Shown one piece after another: positions 1 to 11,689 of a DNA stretch of 64,000 bases. The translations under genes and the position numbers were made by a program. The stretch lies in the NCBI GenBank assembly GCA_032209605.1, contig JASFXZ010000001.1:45202619-45266618 (forward strand), written 5' to 3'. Each line of letters begins with the position of its first letter. Position 1 is the stretch's first letter. A model generated the notes under the pieces. It saw only the letters and a program-made list of their open reading frames with translations, ran no database searches and was not told the origin of the DNA. Source of the DNA: Mactromeris polynyma. Taxonomy: Eukaryota > Mollusca > Bivalvia > Venerida > Mactridae.

Positions 1-48
1 GTTCCTCTATCAGTTCCTCTATCAGTTCCTCTATCAGTTCCTCTACGG
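1..48. repeat. 12-bp tandem repeat at window edge
   Basis: Four head-to-tail copies of GTTCCTCTATCA (the last one diverged) start at the first base, so the array probably continues to the left of the window. Confidence 0.85.
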
Positions 49-1108
49 TCTGACCGGGTTGATAATTAATTTCTTAAATCATGTTTAACTGTGCTCTAGT
101 AGGCTACCCGTTTTCAAATTGAATTTTATACACCCATCATTAGATACATTCAACAAAACAACGACTGCTTCTTGGTTTTACATGTGTAGATAGGTTGTAC
201 GTGCATATTTATATGACAAAACTTTATGTATTCAAGAGTTACTAAATAATGTGTGTAATTTTACTGCTACTACTTCGGATTTTACCATTCTAAAAATTGA
301 TTGATTAAATTGGTATTGAAATAATTAAATCAAAAGCTTCATACCCGTTTTATTAATGGATTTTTTATATTTACATGTACTACCTTCAGGCTTATATTCA
401 TTGTTGAGGTAGTTTCATTTACAATCTGTCTTCTGTCAAACAGCAAGACACGTGAACAATCTTTATGCTTAGACAATAAAATATAATTGCAATTTTCCGT
501 ATGATTTATATCATTATAGAATATTGAAACAAATAAATGCGATGTAGTTACGTTACAGGATTGTGAAATGGGGAAGCAAAGTGTACACGATACAATCAGT
601 GTTTGCTTCTTGCTAACATGTAATACAGTCTTGTAAATGATCACCTGTGATTTGTAAAGCTTTTTAACACAAAATACATTTAATTTAGTAGTCATATGCT
701 TATGCTTTTACCTTTATTAACTCCTTTTAAACTTGGACACTTGTCTTAATTGTAAATACATGTTGTATACTAGTATGGTGCTGTGTTGCATTGTACGTCA
801 TGTTACATGTATATTACCCCATGTATGTCCCATTGCTATGTTTATATGTAGTACAGTACTATGATACCACTCATATAGTTTATAATGTTTATTATTGTCA
901 TTACGTAGTCGGTCAATAGCTATTCATAGCTGATGTTATAAAATGTTATACCTATGCCGATGTATAATAAAACTCTGTATCATGTATAAGTTAACTTTTA
1001 ATGATTTGGAGACATATCGCTTGAATGTATCTTCATTGTGAATCAATAGATAAATAATAATACATATTAGTTTATACATGTAGCCTTTAATGTCATAAAC
1101 GCATACGC
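49..1108. other. intergenic, nothing recognised
   Basis: AT-rich sequence. The longest open stretch, about 118 codons on the minus strand at 339-695, resembles no family I know and has no coding-like composition. Confidence 0.6.
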
Positions 1109-3462
1109 CTCCCGTACAGGATGTTTACCATCTACTCTCACCGTACAGAACGTTTACCAATATACTCTCTCCGTACAGGACGTTTACCCATCTACTCTCA
1201 CCGTAAAGGACGTTTACCCATCTACTCTCACCGTACAGGACGTTTACCAATATACTCTCTCCGTACAGGACGTTTACCCATCTACTCTCACCGTAAAGGA
1301 CGTTTACCCATCTACTCTCACCGTACAGGACGTTTATCCATCTACTCTCTCCGTACAGGACGTTTACCCATCTACTCTCACCGTAAAGGACGTTTACCCA
1401 TCTACTCTCACCGTACAGGACGTTTACCAATATACTCTCTCCGTACAGGACGTTTACCCATCTACTCTCACCGTAAAGGACGTTTACCCATCTACTCTCA
1501 CCGTACAGAACGTTTACCAATATACTCTCTCCGTACAGGACGTTTACCCATCTACTCTCACCGTACAGGACGTTTATCCATCTACTCTCACCGTAAAGGA
1601 CGTTTACCCATCTACTCTCTCCGTACAGGACGTTTACCCATCTACTCTCACCGTACAGAACGTTTACCAATATACTCTCTCCGTACAGGACGTTTACCCA
1701 TCTACTCTCACCGTACAGGACGTTTATCCATCTACTCTCACCGTAAAGGACGTTTACCCATCTACTCTCTCCGTACAGGACGTGAACCCATCTACTCTCA
1801 CCGTAAAGGACGTTTACCCATCTACTCTCACCGTACAGGATGTTTACCATCTACTCTCACCGTACAGAACGTTTACCAATATACTCTCTCCGTACAGGAC
1901 GTTTACCCATCTCCTCTCACCGTAAAGGACGTTTACCCATCTACTCTCACCGTACAGGACGTTTACCCATCTACTCTCACCGTAAAGGACGTTTACCCAT
2001 CTACTCTCACCGTACAGGATGTTAACCATCTACTCTCACCGTACAGAACGTTTACCAATATACTCTCTCCGTACAGGACGTTTACCCATCTCCTCTCACC
2101 GTAAAGGACGTTTACCCATCTACTCTCTCCGTACAGGACGTGAACCCATCTACTCTCTACTCTCTCCGTACAGGACGTTTACCCATCTACTCTCTACTCT
2201 CTCCGTACAGGACGTGAACCCATCTACTCTCTACTGTCTCCGTACAGGACGTTTACCCATCTACTCTCTACTCTCTCCGTCCAGGACGTGAACCCATCTA
2301 CTCTCTACTCTCATCGTACAGGACGTTTACCCATCTACTCTCACCGTACAGGACGTGAACCCATCTAATCTCTACTCTCCGTACAGGACGTTTACCCATC
2401 TACTCTCTACTCTCATCGTACAGGACGTTTACCCATCTACTCTCACCGTACAGGACGTGAACCCATCTACTCTCACCGTACAGGACGTGAACCCATCTAC
2501 TCTCACCGTACAGGACGTTTACCCATCTACTCTCACCGTACAGGACGTGAACCCATCTACTCTCTACTCTCTCCGTACAGGACGTGAACCCATCTACTCT
2601 CTACTCTCTCCGTACAGGACGTTTACCCATCTACTCTCTACTCTCTCCGTACAGGACGTTTACCCATCTACTCTCTACTCTCATCGTACAGGACGTTTAC
2701 CCATCTACTCTCACCGTACAGGACGTGAACCCATCTACTCTCTACTCTCTCCGTACAGGACGTGAACCCATCTACTCTCTACTCTCTCCGTACAGGACGT
2801 TTACCCATCTACTCTCTACTCTCATCGTACAGGACGTTTACCCATCTACTCTCACCGTACAGGACGTTTATCCATCGTCTACTCTCTCCGTACAGGACGT
2901 TTACCCATCTATTCTCACCGTACAGGACGTTTATCCATCGTCTACTCTCTCCGTACAGGACGTTTACCCATCATATTCTCTCTCCGTACAGGACGTTTAC
3001 CCATCGTCTACTCTCTCCGTACAAGATGTTTACCCATCATATTCTCTCTCCGTACAGGACGTTTACCCATCGTCTACTCTCTCCGTACAGGACGTTTATC
3101 CATCGTATACTCTCTCCGTACAGGACGTTTACCCATGTACTCTCTCCGTACAGGACGTTTATCCATCGTCTACTCTCTCCGTACAGGACGTTTATCCATC
3201 GTATACTCTCTCCGTACAGGACGTTTACCCATGTACTCTCTCCGTACAAGATGTTTACCCATCTACTCTCTCCGTACAAGATGTTTACCCATCTACTCTC
3301 TCCGTACAGGACGTTTATCCATCGTCTACTCTCTCCGTACAGGACGTTTACCCATGTACTCTCTCCGTACAGGACGTTTACCCATCATCTACTCTCACCG
3401 TACAGGACGTTTACCCATCGTCTACTCTCTCCGTACAAGATGTTTACCGATCTACTCTCTCC
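1109..3462. repeat. 30-bp minisatellite with higher-order structure
   Basis: About 75 tandem units of the type CGTTTACCCATCTACTCTC plus ACCGTACAGGA. The first part (to about 2110) keeps a 30-bp period. The middle (about 2150-2860) contains 36- to 39-bp variants in which CTCTACT is doubled and GTTTACC becomes GTGAACC. The last 600 bp has 30-33-bp units with CATCGTCTACTC. Because the period is a multiple of three, long open frames run through it on both strands; they are artefacts. A marker unit with a one-base deletion (GTTTACCATC or GTTAACCATC) recurs near 1129, 1849 and 2020, showing block duplication. Confidence 0.95.
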
Positions 3463-4451
3463 GACGAAATATTACAATTAGCTTCAGGGAGAAACAGCAA
3501 TTAGTAGATTGCTATCATGTTTTGTTTATTGTGTTGTTGTTCATTGTCGTCATGTAACTACGCAAACATGTAAGTGAAATGTTCATGTTAAATATCAATT
3601 TCCATCGAAAGTGAAGCGGACTAATCTACTTTTAGTTTTAAACACGTTGATTGTTTATTGGAACAAAGTCTGTAAGTATCATGCTCACTTTCTTTACAAT
3701 TTATTTCAATAAATACTTCTTTGAAACTAAGTTATCACAATTTCTATAAAAAAGCTTTCATTCTTATGAGCAAGTTTACATAATTGCATCACTTTGTGTT
3801 AAACTTCGTGAAATATTTTTTACGACGGAGGAAAGTGGCTGCTTTTAATTATTTTGTTAACGCGTAGTCATATTTTAGAAAATTATGTTAATAAAAGTTC
3901 ACTGGCCATTTATGTAGCATTAAAATACAAACGATCGAAACAAGCGCTGAATTGTTTTTCTTCATACAAGCAACGAAATATGTTGGCATTTTCTGCACAA
4001 GAACCCTTCATTTGCGGATCTGATGATCTTTTTAAGCACAGAAAAGTTCTGAAAAACATTTAATGTATTTAAAATCTAAATATGTTTAATGTTTCTGAGA
4101 GTATTTTATCATTTATAATCGCCCAGCATTCAAAGTACAGTATTTACTTTCGATTATCGATGGCTAAATCAAAGTGTTAAACACTTCGTCGCCTTATTGC
4201 CAGAGCCCCGTAGCTCAATTGTTTGCGGTTTTGAGTATTTGGTATCGTTGGAACCGTCTTTCCAAGCTCTTTCTATCTGTACTACCTATATTGTTCTGGA
4301 ATGCACATAACTTAAGGTAAAATTCAATTCCATTACCCCGTATGTAACAATTTACTCAAGAGGGTAAAACTTTTAAGTTGTTTTTTCTCAAAAAGACGGG
4401 GGAAAACAAGTTATGGTGTTCTGGAAATAATGCTACGAATTGTCTTTTCAG
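3463..4451. other. intergenic / upstream of sulfotransferase
   Basis: No gene recognised. GCCCCGTAGCTCAATTG near 4205 looks like a tRNA-type A box and may be a SINE relic. The sulfotransferase coding start is preceded by a splice acceptor, so its promoter and 5' untranslated exon must lie in this stretch or further left; I could not place them. Confidence 0.5.
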
Positions 4452-4458
4452 GTCCAGG

Positions 4459-4609
4459 ATGCTCCATCGGAACCAACGTGTGTCATACGTGAAGCGTCTG
4501 ATGACCATCAGCTGTCGGGGGGCAATCATAAGAATATTGCTCTGTATAGTAATAATACTGTTTTGCGAGATGACCGCGTTCTCGTATTTAAAGGGGAAAC
4601 AAGATACGG
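4459..4609 (+). CDS. sulfotransferase exon 1 (cytosolic tail and membrane anchor)
   Basis: The exon opens at an acceptor (TGTCTTTTCAG, ending at 4451), so seven bases of 5' untranslated sequence precede the ATG at 4459. It codes for the basic N terminus and a hydrophobic helix around ILLCIVIILFCEM. It ends one base into a codon before GTAGGA, and joining it to 5526 restores a Glu codon and an open frame. A methionine upstream at 4378 is in frame but lies before the acceptor, so it was not used. Confidence 0.8.
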
Positions 4610-7600
4610 GTAGGATACAGTGTTTCTGAAGATATCTTTCTGCGCTCGGTTAATTTTAAAATCACCCCACCCAATTCAGTTGAAATTGAGAAAATCGTGA
4701 TATCAAATCAACTGCTTGCTAGAAGGAACATTATTACCGTCCATTTGTTGTCTGTTAAAATGATGCTTTATATTTTTCGAATCTCAGTTCTAATATCTAA
4801 CTAAGAGACCAGTGTATTAAAAGTTGATTAAAATACACAAAGAAAAATGTGTCCCATCCTGTAAAACTGAGAGTTTCATCACATATTGCGTTTTCTTGAA
4901 ATGACGTCACTAATAGAAGAGATTGGAAATTTAACAGCGGCGCTCTGATGTAATTATTATATCTAAACCAAGTAGTAATGGTGAATTTGACCCTATTCAA
5001 AGAGCATTAATAAATTGGAATATGTTACTAGAGTAGCTAGATATATAAAGTCACAGGTGATTGTCACGAGTTCTTACCATTTATCTCTTCTAGAGTTCTC
5101 TCCCTTCATACCTTCTATATATTTACGATACATACATGTGCGGAATGGGTAAGGTTACGATGTCGTACTAGAAGTACGAATAAATCTACGCCACATCCGA
5201 AATTGGCGACGGAAATTGTCGAACGCGCCACGAAACAAAACGATTCATAAAATCTCATTTTCCAATTAAGAGATATTTTGTTTTATGTTCACATAATCGT
5301 ATTTTGATGACAAAAGAACAATCGTATTAGCAATAATGTGTAATTATTGTCCGCTGTTCTATTTCTGTCATGTTGTGTTTTGGATGAGAACTTGAATTGG
5401 CAAGATTATGGATACATAAAGTAATGACAATATATTTCAAATTCAGCTACTGAACATAAACAAATTATTATAAAGGTAACATATAGATTTCATCCATACT
5501 GATGATGGTCTTGATTATATTTCAGAAAAACGTTTCCCCCTGATCAACCAATATGACATGGAGGTCACTTCACCGGAAGAGACGATAGATTTAAAAGACC
5601 CTCAAGAGGACCAAGCATATCTCGAACCTTTAAGCAAACTGATAAATGCAGAAACACAAGTCAGCAATTTTACAAACAAAAACGAGCATTTACATGCAGA
5701 TGTTGAAGATGAAATAAAAACTGATTTTCCGCCATCAAAAGACACTTTAGAAGAAACTCAAACGACAGATGATCCTGCTCGATCACATGTTACTAAAACT
5801 CAACTTGTCTTAAATAAGTTAGAAAGGTATACTTCCACAGAAAATAGTAATGACGCTGATGAAAAAGGTAACACAACAGCAACAGCAAATATTGATTCTG
5901 ATGTAAAAAGTGTGCTTGGTATTCAAGCGGAAAATGAACACATAAATGTAATTACACATCAGTACAGAACTGCTGATGCACACATCGAAAGCAATGGTGA
6001 AGACAATAATAATAATTCTGATAAAAGGTTAGAAAATCGATTTCGTGACACGAAATTTGCCATCAATAAAAAGAACCAAAAACTCATTAAAGGTGTTAAT
6101 GTAAGTAAAAGCGCTATCGATGGAGTGAATGAAGCAAGTACACTCTCAAACATTTCAAGACAACTTCAGAGTAAGAAATCACCGAATCGTGAAGACAATA
6201 ATAATAATTCTGATAAAAGGTTAGACAATCGATTGCGTGACACGAAATTTGCCATCAATAAAAAGAACCAAAAACTCATTAAAGGTGTTAATGTAAGTAA
6301 AAGCGCTATCGATGGAGTGAATGAAGCAAGTACACTCTCAAACAATTCAAGACAACATCAGAGTAAGAAATCAACGAATCGTGAGAGCGAGGTGAAAGTG
6401 CTATCCAATAAAAGGATTGTTATAGTATTGGCATACATGAGGACAGGCTCAACACTCACTGCATCCCTTCTACAAGAATACAAGAACACCTTTTATGTAT
6501 TTGAACCATTAGCAGCTTTAATAAGAAATGATTACAAATACAAGAAAACGAAGCTTAAGTATATAAGTGGCACCTTGAGGTAAGTAGTCTCAAAAATATG
6601 TAAACAGTATAACATAACCGTTTATGGTCGCAGTGATCTTTCCGTTTTGAATCCCACCCAGGATGTAGAATGTGTATGTGCGGAAGCTGTCTGTCTAGCT
6701 GGCTTGTGGGGGTCGATGGCTCTACCCAGGTGTACGCTTATGTCCACAATTATGCTAGAAGGGGGAACTGGGTCTACCTCCAATCTTGGAAAGTCAACAC
6801 ATGACCATGGTTGTTTATGTGACTTATAGTCCCATATAAAAATTAATATAACCAAGTTAGTTTCTTTCTTTCCAGATATTTAATGGTGGTCAGTGTTCGG
6901 CCTGTTCATTCTCTAAATTATCTCCCCTGTCCGGTTTGGTCGGGCGTTATATCACTCAATCTAGAGGTCGTTGGTGCGAACCCCAGGCAAGGCATATATG
7001 TTCTTTGTGATGATTTCACTAAAGATTTTGCACCTGAATTCATTTGTCTTTCACCTCTGTTTATGTGGGGAAGGTGTGAGTTGCTTGCGGAAGGACATGT
7101 AGTACAATGTAGTTTGTAACCCAGTAACACAGGTTAGGTCGACTGAACATCTCGCATAACTGAAACAACTAAAACGCTGTTCTTAGCGACACAAAACTCA
7201 AACTTCAACATAGTATATAAGTATATTAGTATGTTCTATTTTCAGGGAGTACGAGACTTCAATGCTTCAGGAAGTTGCACTAAATGAAATACGGAGCTGG
7301 TTAACCTGTCAGATTGGCAATATAAGCGAGAGAAGCTTGACAATACCTACTCATACTAGGTTTACAAAATTCATGAAGAACTTCAATGTATGTTATGATG
7401 TTGCCAAGAAACAAAAGTCGCAATATGATATTAATCAGTGTCTCAAAACAGTAACGACCATGTGCCGAAAAGCACCTTTGTTAGTGCTAAAGTTTATCAG
7501 GCTAAGAATGTCAGAGATACTTAAACTACTACCGTATTTCCCCAATATGAAAGTACTACATCTCGTTAGAGATCCCAGGGGGATTTTAAACTCAAGAGAA

Positions 7601-8062
7601 CGCGTAGATAAGTATTTTCATTACCAAAAGAACGTATTAAAACTTTGTGATTCGACACAGAAAGATTTAACTATCACAAAAACGATACAACAAAAATATC
7701 CAGGCCGCATTAAAATTTTGTTCTATGAAGATATGGCTGAACGACCATTAGACACTGCAAAGGCTATTTCAGAATTTAGCGGAATAGAATTTACGGACCA
7801 CATGAAAAGTTATATCATATCCCAGACTTCCTCAGAACATGAGTCGTGTAATTATTGTACCGCGAGAGCAAATTCGACAATGACGGCCAACAAGTGGAGA
7901 TTAGTGTTGGATCCAAAACATGCTCGATTCGTTTACAAGACTTGTGAAAGTAGCAACAAATATTTAGGGTATTTGCCATTTACTTCCAATGTTGATCAAC
8001 AGAACCTCAACATACCATCACGAAAACGATTAGACAAAAATGATTTAATGTTGAATGGTTAG
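4459..8062 (+). CDS. carbohydrate 6-O-sulfotransferase (CHST-like), 3 coding exons
   Basis: Join 4459-4609, 5526-6579, 7246-8062 gives 2022 bases: 673 residues plus stop. The junctions are GG/gtagga to ttcag/AA (phase 1) and GAG/gtaagt to ttcag/GG (phase 2), and the frame is kept through both. It is a type II Golgi protein: short basic cytosolic tail, membrane segment at residues about 22-44, long hydrophilic stem (about 50-345), then the catalytic domain. The 5'-phosphosulfate loop is RTGSTLTASLL (R356-), the 3'-phosphate motif VLHLVRDPRG (V505-G514), followed by YEDMAERP (Y562-) and a C-terminal LGYLPF. These motifs are typical of the Gal/GalNAc/GlcNAc 6-O-sulfotransferase family, which transfers sulfate from PAPS to glycan chains. 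The exact acceptor sugar cannot be told. The stem, with its internal 64-residue duplication, is much longer than usual in vertebrate members. Confidence 0.9.
5526..6579 (+). CDS. sulfotransferase exon 2 (stem and PAPS 5' loop)
   Basis: Codes for residues 51-402: the acidic and Asn-rich stem, the two 64-residue repeats, and the start of the catalytic domain with the phosphosulfate-binding loop. The acceptor is ATTTCAG and the donor is a strong GTAAGT. The first 32 bases, upstream of the ATG at 5558, are also coding once joined to exon 1. Confidence 0.88.
5999..6382 (+). repeat. 192-bp in-frame tandem duplication in sulfotransferase stem
   Basis: Two adjacent copies (5999-6190 and 6191-6382), each 64 codons, begin with EDNNNNSDKRL and run to SKKSPN or SKKSTN. 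They differ at only a handful of bases (for example LENRFRDTK against LDNRLRDTK), so the duplication is recent. Each copy begins with an AAT run, a plausible slippage or unequal-crossover point. Confidence 0.95.
6900..7135 (+). mobile_element. SINE-like relic in sulfotransferase intron 2
   Basis: A B-box-like GGTGCGAACCCC near 6973 is followed by a tail with CATTTGTCTTTCACCTCTG. The tail is similar to one at about 22637 in the lectin gene (CATTTGTCTTCCACCTCTA), which points to one dispersed family. Ends are not sharp. Confidence 0.4.
7246..8062 (+). CDS. sulfotransferase exon 3 (catalytic domain, stop)
   Basis: Codes for residues 403-673. The acceptor ATTTTCAG ends at 7245 and the first base completes an Arg codon. 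It contains the 3'-phosphate-binding motif VLHLVRDPRG, the YED motif and the conserved C-terminal WRLVLDP to LGYLPF region. It ends with TAG at 8060-8062. Confidence 0.9.
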
Positions 8063-8116
8063 TTAGAAACCTCAATAATGTAATGTTTTATTCAGTAGGG
8101 TCGATGTATTTATTTA

Positions 8117-8122
8117 AATAAA
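8117..8122 (+). promoter_or_regulatory. poly(A) signal of sulfotransferase
   Basis: AATAAA, 55 bases after the stop codon and just before the 39-bp minisatellite. Confidence 0.6.
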
Positions 8123-8178
8123 TCACACATATAACGTATTACTACAGTTTTTTACTTCGTGTATATTATATAATTTAG

Positions 8179-8542
8179 ATGGCTATTCATTATCTGCAGA
8201 TTACCGTCATCGGTACACAGGCTATTCATTATCTGCAGATTACCGTCCTCGGTACACAGGCTATTCATTATCTGCAGATTACCGTCCTCGGTACACAGGC
8301 TATTCATTATCTGCAGATTACCATCCTCGGTACACAAGCTATTCATTATCTGCAGATTACCGTCCTCGGTACACAGGCTATTCATTATCTGCAGATTACC
8401 GTCCTCGGTACACAGGCTATTCATTATCTGCAGATTACCATCCTCGGTACACAGGCTATTCATTATCTGCAGATTACCATCCTCGGTACCCAGGCTATTC
8501 ATTATCTGCAGATTACCGTCCTCGGTACCCAGGCTATTCATA
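8179..8542. repeat. 39-bp minisatellite, about 9 copies
   Basis: The unit begins CTATTCATTATCTGCAGATT and continues ACCGTCCTCGGTACACAGG. It is nearly uniform, and the period is a multiple of three, which makes false open frames on both strands. It lies right after the sulfotransferase 3' end. Confidence 0.95.
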
Positions 8543-8669
8543 ATCGGACAGTAAAAATCTCGTACTCAAGAATAATGTATGTTGTGAAATCCAGCCGCTT
8601 GATTGGCCGCATCACACACACCTCATGCGATACGGAAATTTCCGATGAGTTACGGATGAAATCGCGGTT

Positions 8670-8765
8670 TTGAGCAAGATTTGTGGGACGGACGGACGGA
8701 CAAAAGTACAGGCGGCCGGGCGGACGGACGGGGGTAAATTTACGTGCACAGTTGTGGGGCTCAAA
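8670..8765. repeat. GGAC-rich dispersed repeat fragment
   Basis: GGACGGACGGACAAAAG and GGGCGGACGGACGG runs, of a type common as interspersed sequence in mollusc genomes. Related GTCNGTC-rich segments occur at about 48170, 56970 and 57980. Confidence 0.5.
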
Positions 8766-9299
8766 AAAGCAATTTAACATTAGTAACTGAATTATTTATC
8801 ATCATAGATCGAAGGCAATCGCTCTGATTTCTCGGAAATGTAATAAACCATGTAAAGGATTCAGAGAAATATTAAATTACCTTTACAAATTTACGATGCT
8901 TACATTCAAAACGCATGATGACTGACGTTATGAAAGCAAACTTGATAAGATTTAAAACTGTGATTTAGTTAGAATTTGTGAAAAACCTGCTTTCTCATAC
9001 TACAAAGGAGAGTTAGGAGACAATTTTTGAGGCGCTTTAGCGTCTCTTTGCTATCATCGTCTCAACCGGAAGTATACTCGAAGTACCGCCACAATCATAT
9101 TCCTCCTCATGAAAAATAGTACACGTAAAGTCTTATGATTTTATTATAGATTTGAAGAGTGTAATGTATGATTTGTCAGGAATAAATAATTAGTGGAATG
9201 GCGGCAGCTTTGATATACTGACGGCTTTCCTTGATTATTTTCGAATGAGCGAGATTTCTCGAATAGTCGCGTATTCATTTGTATGAAAGTTCTGCGAGT
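8766..9299. other. nothing recognised
   Basis: No coding or repeat structure I can support. Confidence 0.5.
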
Positions 9300-9302
9300 G
9301 CG

Positions 9303-9606
9303 TTATCAATCCGACCCACAGGTTGTTGAAAACTATTTGTTTAGTTATCTGTATGACCTTATCTGTATGGTCAACGTTTAAATGGTATGTTTCAAGTTCC
9401 GCTGGAATCGACACAACATCGGGCAACTTGTGGGATCGTGTGCAAATTTATATTCTGCGTCGTTAATCCGACCCACAGGTTGTTGAAAAATACTTTTTTT
9501 ATATCTGTATGACCTTATCTGTATGGTCAACATTTAAATGGTATGTTTCAAGTCCCTGTGGAATCGGACACGCCATAACATCTGGGCAACTTGTGGGGAC
9601 GTGTGA
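9303..9606. repeat. about 155-bp tandem duplication
   Basis: The segment from ATCAATCCGACCCACAGGTT (about 9306) to GGGCAACTTGTGGG recurs from about 9461 to 9600 as a diverged copy with small indels. The right copy is followed by GATCAAG/GTAAGTTT at 9660/9661, a strong splice-donor match that may close a 5' exon of the gene ending at 10596. Confidence 0.75.
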
Positions 9607-10289
9607 AAATTTTTATTTTGCGTCGTTTACGGCTACTGGACTTCTCGACATTTGATCAAGGTAAGTTTAAATTTCTTTGTTGTCAGCTTGTAACTCGTGT
9701 ATATAATGATAACGATGTGTTTTCGTAATGAGTTGGCAATGTTGTGTACCGGTAAGATTGATTATTTGAGCGAGATTCTGCAAAATTGCGTCAACAGCAC
9801 AGCGATCTCAAATTGGCCATTTCCTGAGAAGTTAGAATATCGGTTCTCGTTTATGGGTGTTGGACGGATAGGGCCGCTACAGCTAGATAGAAATCTGAAT
9901 AATATGAGTTGACATGATACAACAGTTGTCAATATTCTATATCGCAGTTTACGCAAAATCGAGAGAGACGATGGCACAGCAATTTGAGTTATTTCCCTTT
10001 GTGATTGTCATGAATATTATTACTAATTATTATTATCAAAGTGCCATTTTAAACGAGTAACACTGATTGATCATGACCCAGATTTGTTCGATTGTACCAA
10101 CTTCGGATAGTCACAATTTTCGGATAATTTTATGACAATGTTTCAAATTTGTCTATTTTAGATGACAGCGGTTTAAATCCAGTGAAGAAGATAAAGGGAT
10201 AATTGATGAATCAAATCAAATCAATCAAGTCAACCAAATTGAATTATACTAGACTCCTATGAATTTTGGACTCATATATTTCTTCCCAG

Positions 10290-10596
10290 GGACGCAAATC
10301 CAAATCCAAATGAGAACCCTGACTCCTATGTTGATGTCGCATACCAAGATGACTGGAATACCCTGTCCACTATTTTTGCCTCAGATATTTATGACAGTTG
10401 TAAAAGTCACCTTTTCGAGAGACTAGAACATACAACATGTGACCATGCGGAAAAGACGTTAAATGAATACAGAAAGCATAGATCTGTGATAAAATGTGAC
10501 TTGATTCGAGATGTTGTATACATTCAGAGAGACAATGGTTATACTGGATTGTCGGAAGATAAAAAAACTTTTGAATTTGTAGATGAGTATTTTTGA
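10290..10596 (+). CDS. terminal coding exon of unrecognised gene (partial)
   Basis: After a good acceptor (ATTTCTTCCCAG ending at 10289) a frame stays open for 101 codons, starting DANPNPNENPDSYVDVAYQD, to TGA at 10594-10596. A poly(A) signal follows 83 bases later. The peptide is acidic and hydrophilic with four Cys, rich in Asp, Glu and Tyr, and has no membrane segment. It has no internal methionine. I recognise no family. Upstream exons were not found with confidence; the donor at 9661 is the best candidate. It could also be a relic of a retrocopy, but the acceptor, stop and poly(A) signal together favour a real 3' exon. Confidence 0.5.
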
Positions 10597-10678
10597 GAAG
10601 AAATATTACTGTATTTGTACTTGTTATTCATTGCTTTTCTATAAATGTGTACCAAAATAACTACAATGGAATGAAGGA

Positions 10679-10684
10679 AATAAA
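10679..10684 (+). promoter_or_regulatory. poly(A) signal
   Basis: AATAAA about 83 bases past the stop of the putative terminal exon. Confidence 0.5.
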
Positions 10685-11689
10685 ATTACAATATTAGATC
10701 TTTATATTGGTTTTTGATATCAAGAAAGTTGGAAGTAAAATGTTATGTCAGTCTGAGTTAATGAGGGAAAGTAATAATTAATATTTTACTACCTGTGTTG
10801 CTAGACACTCATTGAAAACAAAAAGTATGCAAGACACTGTACGTCAATTAAACATAGTATTATATACTGTCTATACGGCTTGAACAAGTTTTTATACACT
10901 GCATGAATGGGAGTCTTGGTGCTGAAACAATTAACAGCGTAAACTTTGCGTTGTATACATACAATTGTCATTCTTGGTATTATTTGTTAATCCAATTTAG
11001 CCCTCACAAAAGCAAGTTGATGGTTATGTATGCATAATTACAAATGTATTTCAATATGAAAGTCCAGACTCCTATATTGCAAGTCATATAGTGATATACA
11101 TGTACTACAGCTATATACAAACGTATTGTTATTTTACAATTGTAAAGTAACAATATGTTTTTAAAGTTGAAGACTGAATCATTTCATTGAGATTTATTAC
11201 TGCACTATATTCCATCTGGAATGGGTCAGGTTACTTGAGTTCATCATGTTAATTCTTGAAAGTACAGAATATTTCTCAATGATATACCAAAAACCCAGAT
11301 GTCCATATTAAACAGTTTAGAAGGTTTTCGAGTCTAATTCCTTTATAGAATTTTCTGGAAATATATATCGATCAAGCATGAGTGTGTGATGGGGTTAATT
11401 CCAAGAAGAGAGCGGATGGATGGCATAGGAAGATGATTATTGAAAATAATCACCTTCAAATATTATAGAAAACGTTCCCTGGAAGCGCCTCTCAGGACCT
11501 TCAGTCCTTTGATTTACTTTTTAATTTTAGAATGTGAATAATACCATTGCTTCTATGTGTGTCTCTACTAAATGTAACAGTTTATCCCTACTGAAATATG
11601 TTTGCTGATCAGATTTGCTATGTTCTTAGTATAGTGTAGTTAGAGTTCATACATCGGTCGCCAATTTAGAACATAGTCAAATTCTCTAT
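10685..11689. other. nothing recognised
   Basis: AT-rich intergenic sequence without a supported gene or repeat. Confidence 0.5.

Noticed and set aside
339..695. 118-codon minus-strand frame
   Set aside because: No recognisable family, no splice or poly(A) context, composition like surrounding AT-rich DNA.
1121..3557. Long open frames through the 30-bp array on both strands
   Set aside because: They exist only because the unit is a multiple of three without stops; no splice, start or family support.
6622..7130. Open frames on both strands in sulfotransferase intron 2
   Set aside because: Lie between a confirmed donor and acceptor and overlap a SINE-like relic.
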